A stretch of 5,140 nt of DNA from Ahrensia sp. Its GTDB lineage: Bacteria; Pseudomonadota; Alphaproteobacteria; Rhizobiales; Rhizobiaceae. The notes under the pieces were generated by a model, which ran no database searches, had not been told where the DNA came from, and saw only the letters and a program-made list of their open reading frames with translations. Where the stretch lies: NCBI GenBank assembly GCA_024639025.1, contig JAHEJF010000181.1:1-5140 (forward strand), given 5' to 3'. Both the position numbers and the translations under genes were made by a program. Positions 1 through 5,140 of this stretch are shown here, piece after piece (the stretch's first letter is position 1; each line of letters opens with the position of its first letter).

Positions 1-846
1 GTCATCATAGGTAATGATCGAGACATCAGAACCTGCGACCAGGCCCGCTTCGTTGAGCGCTCTCAAGCCTCCCATCGCCGTCAAAATTGATGCATACATG
101 AAGGCGGTCGGCGCTTCGTCAAGCAGTAACATGTCTCTTGTGGCCCGGTATCCATAGGGTTCAGTCATGTCGGCACTCGAAATATATTCGGGCAGGATAT
201 CCAGATCATTTGCCTTCAGTGCGGCTTCGTATCCGGCGCGCCGGCGCACAGCAAAGTTCATGCTCTCCAAACCATTGATCAGACCAATGCGCCTGTGACC
301 ATCCTTGATGAGCAGATTTGCCCCTTTTTCAAAGGCGCTTAGATTGTTGACATCCAACCAGGAATAGTTGGCCAGATCATCGCCTGACCTGCCATGGACA
401 ACAAAAGGCAAGTCGATGGCGCGCAGCAGATTGATCCGTGAATCGTCAATGCTGGGTCCGTGAACCACAACACCATCAACCCGCTTTCGGGCTGCAAATT
501 CGCGGTAGACTTCCTCTTCCTCATCGGCGGCCGCCGTACGCAACAAAAGCTCGTAGCCTGCCGCAGCATAGGCTTCGCTGGCGCCGGCCAAAAAATCGGA
601 GAAGTGCGGATTGATCATCCGGTGCTCACCCACAGGTATAACGTGACCGATCGTCATGGTTTTGCCTGTCGCGAGACTGGCAGCGCTGGGGCTCGGGCGA
701 TAATTGAGCTGTGCCGCAAGCTCCTGAACGCGTTTTCTTGTCTTTTCGCTTACCTCAGGAAAACCGTTCAGCGCTCTGCTCACCGTGGTCTGGGAAAGAC
801 CAAGATGTTCTGATAGCTTTTTCAAGTTGACCGGCTGCGCCGCCAT
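1..846 (-). CDS. aglR: LacI-family transcriptional repressor (AglR-like), C-terminus cut by window edge
   Basis: Probable sugar-responsive repressor of the adjacent alpha-glucoside operon. The 282 codons visible are open to the window edge; family members run to about 330-350 residues, so roughly the last 50-70 are missing. The N-terminus is a textbook LacI helix-turn-helix: residues 8-28 include LSQTTVSRALNG, followed by the third helix and a hinge (NYRPSPSAASLATG, about 48-61) in which Leu58 matches the minor-groove leucine of LacI. The rest is a periplasmic-binding-protein-like sensor domain, with the family signatures VDGVVVHG, GHRRIGLING and, near the edge, GSDVSIITYDD. ATG at 846 is chosen because AGAGG (851-855) precedes it, although spacing is only 4 nt; an in-frame ATG at 858 would add four residues (MRGT) but has a weak ribosome site. 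Divergent orientation and the operator copy just upstream suggest autoregulation. The family is certain; the name aglR rests on gene context, and the effector sugar is unknown. Confidence 0.9.
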   Translation of the reverse strand, partial: MAAQPVNLKKLSEHLGLSQTTVSRALNGFPEVSEKTRKRVQELAAQLNYRPSPSAASLATGKTMTIGHVIPVGEHRMINPHFSDFLAGASEAYAAAGYELLLRTAAADEEEEVYREFAARKRVDGVVVHGPSIDDSRINLLRAIDLPFVVHGRSGDDLANYSWLDVNNLSAFEKGANLLIKDGHRRIGLINGLESMNFAVRRRAGYEAALKANDLDILPEYISSADMTEPYGYRATRDMLLLDEAPTAFMYASILTAMGGLRALNEAGLVAGSDVSIITYDD

Positions 847-860
847 TGTACCTCTCATAT

Positions 861-874
861 CCAAAGCGCTTTGG
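861..874. promoter_or_regulatory. Operator 1 for LacI-family repressor (proximal to repressor gene)
   Basis: CCAAAGCGCTTTGG is a perfect 14-bp palindrome with a central CpG, the usual form of a LacI/GalR-family operator. It begins 14 bp upstream of the repressor ATG and shares the 12-bp core CAAAGCGCTTTG with a second site at 1016-1027. Its position would block transcription of the repressor gene itself, which suggests autoregulation. Binding by the adjacent repressor is inferred from position and symmetry. Confidence 0.82.
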
Positions 875-877
875 CAC

Positions 878-951
878 ATTTCGCCACAGCTTTGCGTAAG
901 ATGCAAGTATTTACGCCAGACATTCTACGCTGAGACCATGAATGTGAGCAA
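878..951 (-). promoter_or_regulatory. Candidate promoter region of the repressor gene
   Basis: Two sigma-70-like arrangements can be read on the minus strand. The first is TTGCTC (946-951), 18 bp, TAGAAT (922-927). The second is TTGCAT (901-906), 17 bp, CGAAAT (878-883), whose start point would fall inside operator 1. Both are imperfect and I cannot choose between them. Bases 894-916 also hold an inverted repeat, GCGTAA-N11-TTACGC, which could be a site for a second regulator or a weak hairpin in the longer leader. Confidence 0.4.
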
Positions 952-978
952 ATTATGGATTTTTGAGACTTTAACCTC

Positions 979-1007
979 TTGACAGAAAGTATGACGAGAG
1001 TCATTCT
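979..1007 (+). promoter_or_regulatory. Probable operon promoter upstream of aglE
   Basis: A perfect -35 hexamer TTGACA (979-984) is followed after 17 bp by CATTCT (1002-1007), a weak -10 that matches TATAAT at three of six bases. Alphaproteobacterial promoters often have a good -35 and a poor -10. The predicted start would be near 1013-1015, right at the edge of operator 2, the classic place for repression. The spacer and -10 also contain ATGAC-GAGA-GTCAT (991-1004), a short inverted repeat. Confidence 0.6.
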
Positions 1008-1015
1008 GATTTTTC

Positions 1016-1027
1016 CAAAGCGCTTTG
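1016..1027. promoter_or_regulatory. Operator 2 for LacI-family repressor (at the operon transcription start)
   Basis: CAAAGCGCTTTG is identical to the core of operator 1. Outside the core, symmetry continues as TTT (1012-1014) against AAA (1029-1031), broken by one mismatched pair (1015/1028). The site lies just downstream of the predicted -10 at 1002-1007, so a bound repressor would block polymerase. The centre-to-centre distance to operator 1 is 154 bp, which would allow looping if the repressor forms tetramers; that is inference. Confidence 0.85.
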
Positions 1028-1119
1028 AAAATTGCGCGACAGGCGGGTGCGTTCCCTTTTGCTTCTCGCCGTATGATTGGAAAGTTACGCCGGAGCAGAC
1101 CGGCATTGTGGAGGAACTT
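1028..1119 (+). promoter_or_regulatory. Leader of the operon mRNA, with aglE ribosome binding site
   Basis: This is the untranslated stretch between operator 2 and aglE, about 105 nt of leader if transcription starts near 1013-1015. Two modest hairpins can be drawn. GGCGGG (1042-1047) pairs with CTCGCC (1065-1070) with one G-U pair and a 17-nt loop. GCCGG (1089-1093) pairs with CCGGC (1100-1104) around a 6-nt loop. The second ends 5 nt before the ribosome binding site GGAGG (1110-1114), which sits 5 nt before the ATG at 1120. No riboswitch family is recognised. Confidence 0.45.
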
Positions 1120-2484
1120 ATGAAAAAAATTATTGCGTCCAGTATCCTGGCGTTGACGCTCTCAACCGGTGTTGCACTGGCTGGCAGCCATGTATCTTTG
1201 AAATACCCTGTGGGTGAAGGAGCGTTTTCCTGGGACAGCTATAATGCCTGGGCTGAAAACGCTCCTGATCTTTCCGGTCAAACGGTCACTATTACAGGTC
1301 CTTGGCTGCAGCCAGAAGATGATGTCTTCCGTAGCGTCTTGGATTACTTTGCCGCTGCTACCGGCGCTGAAGTCATCTACACCGGCTCGGATTCATTTGA
1401 ACAGCAGATCGTGATTGATGCCGAAGCAGGCGCTGCTCCCAACATCGCTGTATTCCCGCAGCCGGGTCTTGCGTCCGACATGGCCAACCGCGGATTGCTG
1501 CATCCTCTTCCAGACGGCATGGGAGACTGGATTGCCGGAAACTACGGCGCGGGCGAAAGCTGGGTGGACCTTGGAACATTTACGAACAAAGATGGCAGCG
1601 ACCAGCTCTATGGCTTCTTTTACAATGTGAACGTGAAGTCGCTGGTTTGGTATGTGCCTGAGAACTTCGAGGATGCCGATTACGAAGTTCCGAAAACAAT
1701 GGAAGATCTACGTGCACTGACTGAGTCAATTGCGGCCGATGGCGAAACACCGTGGTGTATCGGCCTGGGATCAGGGGCGGCCACGGGCTGGCCTGCAACA
1801 GACTGGGTTGAAGACATGATGCTGCGCACCCAGCCAGCAGACGTGTATGACCAGTGGACAACCAACGAGATTCCGTTCAACGACGAGCGCGTTGTTGCGG
1901 CGATTGAAGAATTTGGTTGGTTCGCCCGTAATGATGCGCATGTCTCCGGCGGCGCAGGTGCAGTTGCTTCAACCGACTTCCGTGACTCGCCAAAAGGCCT
2001 GTTCTCGTCACCGGCGCAATGCTACATGCATCGCCAGGCTTCATTTGTTCCTGCCTTCTTCCCAGAAGGTATCGAGTTCGGTGAAGACGTCGATTTCTTC
2101 TACTTCCCTGCTTATGAGAGCAAAGATCTCGGCAATCCAGTTCTGGGTGGCGGTACATTGATGTCGATCACCAACCCGTCTGATGCAACCAATGAGCTGA
2201 TGGAATTCTTCAAACTGCCGCTCGCTCACGAAGTCAATGGCGCGCAGACAGGCTTCCTGACGCCGCACAAAAACGTCAATCCAGAGACCTACCTAAATGA
2301 TGCTCTGCGTGGTCAGGCCGAAATCCTCGTCAACGCGACAACATTCCGTTTCGATGGTTCTGACCTGATGCCTGGTGGCGTTGGCGCTGGCACATTCTGG
2401 ACCGGCATGGTTGACTATACCGGTGGTAAGGATGCTGCTGCGGTTGCTGGTGAAATTCAGGACAGCTGGGACGCACTAAAGTAA
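1120..2484 (+). CDS. aglE: Alpha-glucoside ABC transporter periplasmic substrate-binding protein (AglE)
   Basis: Extracellular solute-binding protein (family 1 type) that captures alpha-glucosides in the periplasm and delivers them to the AglFG permease. It has 454 residues, close to the length of known AglE proteins. Residues 1-21 form a signal peptide: MKK, a hydrophobic core, and cleavage after ALA before Gly22. The mature part shows features typical of this cluster: SGQTVTITGPW (52-62), an acidic PEDD at 65-68, APNIAVFPQPGL (106-117) and TGWPATDWVED (222-232). Only two cysteines remain after cleavage, Cys213 and Cys301, which could form a disulfide. ATG 1120 is chosen because GGAGG sits 5 nt upstream and a signal peptide starts there; the frame is open further upstream, but that would run through the promoter and operator. 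It is first in the operon, followed by a hairpin that may keep its expression above that of the permeases. The exact sugar (sucrose, maltose, trehalose) cannot be read from sequence. Confidence 0.94.
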   Translation: MKKIIASSILALTLSTGVALAGSHVSLKYPVGEGAFSWDSYNAWAENAPDLSGQTVTITGPWLQPEDDVFRSVLDYFAAATGAEVIYTGSDSFEQQIVIDAEAGAAPNIAVFPQPGLASDMANRGLLHPLPDGMGDWIAGNYGAGESWVDLGTFTNKDGSDQLYGFFYNVNVKSLVWYVPENFEDADYEVPKTMEDLRALTESIAADGETPWCIGLGSGAATGWPATDWVEDMMLRTQPADVYDQWTTNEIPFNDERVVAAIEEFGWFARNDAHVSGGAGAVASTDFRDSPKGLFSSPAQCYMHRQASFVPAFFPEGIEFGEDVDFFYFPAYESKDLGNPVLGGGTLMSITNPSDATNELMEFFKLPLAHEVNGAQTGFLTPHKNVNPETYLNDALRGQAEILVNATTFRFDGSDLMPGGVGAGTFWTGMVDYTGGKDAAAVAGEIQDSWDALK

Positions 2485-2505
2485 TCTGAAACAACGTCCA
2501 ATTGC

Positions 2506-2533
2506 GGCGCCGGGATCAAAAATTTCCGGCGCC
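2506..2533 (+). repeat. Intercistronic GC-rich hairpin between aglE and aglF
   Basis: GGCGCCGG (2506-2513) and CCGGCGCC (2526-2533) are perfect 8-bp complements, extendable inward by G-U and A-U pairs around an A-rich loop. No T run follows, so it does not look like a rho-independent terminator. Its place after a binding-protein gene resembles the malE-malF gap of enteric bacteria, where structured RNA protects the upstream message from 3' decay. A role as mRNA stabiliser or partial attenuator is inference. Confidence 0.7.
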
Positions 2534-2563
2534 CCAAACCTTAGAACAATTCGGTCAATTTAC

Positions 2564-2570
2564 GGGAGGG
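2564..2570 (+). promoter_or_regulatory. Ribosome binding site of aglF
   Basis: GGGAGGG lies 4 nt before the ATG at 2575 and is a strong Shine-Dalgarno match. It fixes the start of aglF and shows the gene can be initiated independently, despite the hairpin upstream. Confidence 0.75.
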
Positions 2571-2574
2571 TGGC

Positions 2575-3807
2575 ATGAATCCGGCATTGCAAGGACTCAT
2601 CACAATTTTAGTGGGTGTGGGAGGTTGCGTTGGCTATTTCTATTTCTCCAACCGAATTCTCGATACCGTCATTTTTCCCGCACGCGGCGATGATGCGGGC
2701 CGGAACATCAACCGGGCCAACATGGTACGCCCCTGGCTGTTTCTGGCGCCCGCCATTTTCGCACTGGGGCTTTATCTTGGCTATCCGGTTTTCGAAACGC
2801 TGCGGCTTTCGCTGACCGACAGAACACAGGATGGCGCATTTGTCGGTCTTGCCAATTATGGCCAGATGGTCGCCGAGCCGAAATTCTGGGAGGCGATGCG
2901 CAACAATATTTTGTGGCTCATTGTCGTGCCAGCAGCTGCGACAGCTTTTGGTTTGCTCGTGGCGCAGCTGACCGACCGGATATCATGGGGCAATGTTGCC
3001 AAGTCGCTGATCTTCATGCCCATGGCAATCTCCTTTGTCGGTGCATCGGTTATCTTTAAACTGATCTATGACGCACGTCCTGCTGAGACCGCACAAATCG
3101 GCGTCATGAACGCTGTGTGGATGAGTTTTGACGGTGGTGCAGGCAGTGTGCTGATGCTCAAAATCTTGCCGACTTTGATCCTGCTTACATTCGCCGGTAT
3201 TGTGGGATACGTCATCTACAACTTTATCAAGCCTATGATCGAGGGCAGCCGAAACAACACAGCGCTTATGAATGTTGCGCGGATTGTGGTGTTCGCATTT
3301 GGCGCCTGGCTGATCTGGAAATCGCTGTCATCGGTAGTCTCGGTCTGGTCTGCTGCGCCGGTTTACGGGCAGCCCCAGCAATGGCTGACATTGCCGTTCT
3401 GGAACAATTTCTTCCTTATGGTCGTGCTGATCTGGATCCAGACAGGTTTTGCCATGGTGATCCTGTCTGCCGCCATTCGCGGCATTCCCGAAGAGACGAT
3501 TGAAGCTGCCGTGATCGACGGCGCCAATCCGTTTCAGATCTTTTTCAAGATCAAGGTTCCACAAATCATGGGCACGATCGTGGTGGTCTGGACGACGATC
3601 ACGCTGGTTGTGCTGAAAGTCTTCGACATCGTGTTCGCCATGACGAACGGGCAGTGGGAAACACAAGTCCTAGCCAATTACATGTATGACAAATTGTTCC
3701 GCGCCAATGATTGGGGCGTTGGGTCTGCGAGCGCCATGGTGATCATGCTGCTGGTTTCGCCGATCCTGATTTGGAATGTCTACAATGCGCGCAAAGAAAT
3801 GCGCTGA
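2575..3807 (+). CDS. aglF: Alpha-glucoside ABC transporter inner-membrane permease (AglF), with unusual internal insertion
   Basis: MalF-type permease subunit that pairs with AglG to form the alpha-glucoside channel in the inner membrane. The 410 residues are longer than the roughly 340 I recall for AglF. Membrane segments are visible at about 7-26, 53-73, 111-131, 144-164, 197-217, 234-255, 277-300, 333-356 and 383-403. The cytoplasmic EAA loop that contacts the ATPase is intact: Glu310-Ala-Ala, Gly316 and Pro329. Family-typical stretches include RPWLFLAPAIF, SLIFMPMAISFVGASVIFK, TGFAMVILSAA and FDIVFAMTNGQWETQVLAN. The oddity is residues 190-266, between QIGVMNAVW and the WLTLPFWNN stretch that normally follows within about 10-15 residues; it adds two hydrophobic segments. 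No frameshift is seen and both flanks are well conserved. The start is set by GGGAGGG just upstream. The stop overlaps the aglG ribosome site, which suggests coupled translation. Confidence 0.93.
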   Translation: MNPALQGLITILVGVGGCVGYFYFSNRILDTVIFPARGDDAGRNINRANMVRPWLFLAPAIFALGLYLGYPVFETLRLSLTDRTQDGAFVGLANYGQMVAEPKFWEAMRNNILWLIVVPAAATAFGLLVAQLTDRISWGNVAKSLIFMPMAISFVGASVIFKLIYDARPAETAQIGVMNAVWMSFDGGAGSVLMLKILPTLILLTFAGIVGYVIYNFIKPMIEGSRNNTALMNVARIVVFAFGAWLIWKSLSSVVSVWSAAPVYGQPQQWLTLPFWNNFFLMVVLIWIQTGFAMVILSAAIRGIPEETIEAAVIDGANPFQIFFKIKVPQIMGTIVVVWTTITLVVLKVFDIVFAMTNGQWETQVLANYMYDKLFRANDWGVGSASAMVIMLLVSPILIWNVYNARKEMR

Positions 3808-3814
3808 GGGGGGA
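3806..3814 (+). promoter_or_regulatory. Ribosome binding site of aglG, overlapping the aglF stop
   Basis: GAGGGGGGA begins inside the aglF TGA stop codon and lies 7 nt before the ATG at 3822. It decides the aglG start: the frame is open upstream, but the extra 37 codons overlap conserved aglF sequence. Overlap with the stop suggests that ribosomes finishing aglF can reinitiate on aglG. Confidence 0.72.
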
Positions 3815-3821
3815 TACAGAT

Positions 3822-5140
<1,319 letters not shown>

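Noticed and set aside
460..813. Plus-strand open frame of 117 codons
   Set aside because: It lies wholly opposite the LacI-family coding sequence, has no recognisable domain and no clear ribosome site; taken as a shadow.
847..858. Alternative repressor start at the ATG at 858 (adds MRGT)
   Set aside because: In frame and possible, but its ribosome site is weak, while the ATG at 846 has AGAGG upstream. The difference is only four residues.
943..959. CRP-like site (TGTGA at 943-947)
   Set aside because: Only one half matches; the expected TCACA half is absent.
855..1106. Minus-strand open frame of 83 codons across the control region
   Set aside because: It covers both operators and both promoter candidates and its product has no family features; a chance frame in a regulatory region.
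979..1119. Upstream extension of aglE, 47 more codons from a TTG at 979
   Set aside because: The TTG is part of the -35 hexamer, the stretch runs through the promoter and operator 2, and a proper signal peptide with a good ribosome site begins at 1120.
2506..2533. Rho-independent terminator after aglE
   Set aside because: The stem is strong but is followed by C- and A-rich sequence with no T run, and the transport genes that must act with aglE lie downstream.
3328..3666. Minus-strand open frame of 112 codons inside aglF
   Set aside because: It lies opposite well-conserved permease sequence that includes the EAA loop, and its product is rich in His, Asp and Arg in the manner of an antisense shadow.
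3711..3821. Upstream extension of aglG, 37 more codons
   Set aside because: It overlaps the conserved C-terminus of aglF in another frame and has no resemblance to permease sequence; the ATG at 3822 has a strong ribosome site.

Overview
The window carries the start of an alpha-glucoside uptake and hydrolysis operon of the aglEFGAK type, with a divergent LacI-family repressor gene beside it. This layout is known from Sinorhizobium meliloti and many other Alphaproteobacteria. The predicted proteins look like that group, and base composition is moderate, apparently a little above half G+C by eye. I infer an alphaproteobacterium, probably Hyphomicrobiales or a neighbouring marine lineage; the species cannot be told from the window.

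Layout. Bases 1-846 (minus strand) hold the repressor, aglR-like, whose C-terminus is cut by the window edge. Bases 847-1119 are a divergent control region. It holds two copies of the 12-bp palindrome CAAAGCGCTTTG, 154 bp apart centre to centre. One lies just upstream of the repressor start. The other lies at the expected transcription start of a TTGACA-type promoter that reads toward the transport genes. Then on the plus strand come aglE (1120-2484, periplasmic binding protein), a 90-bp gap with a strong GC-rich hairpin, aglF (2575-3807, permease), aglG (3822-4982, permease with a large periplasmic loop) and the first 49 codons of aglA (4993 onward, GH13 alpha-glucosidase). Gaps after aglF and aglG are 14 and 10 bp, and the ribosome binding sites there overlap the preceding stop codons, so these genes are almost certainly co-transcribed and perhaps translationally coupled.

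How it works (family knowledge plus inference). AglE would capture alpha-glucosides such as sucrose, maltose or trehalose in the periplasm. AglF and AglG form the membrane channel, and an ATPase (AglK in known operons) would drive transport but is not in the window; it may lie downstream of aglA. AglA hydrolyses the imported sugar in the cytoplasm. The LacI-type protein would repress both itself and the operon until an inducing sugar is present.

This is a known kind of system, not a new one. The most unusual points are an apparent insertion of about 75 residues with two extra membrane segments in AglF, the paired operators, and the hairpin between aglE and aglF. No mobile element, CRISPR array, tRNA, rRNA or rho-independent terminator was seen.
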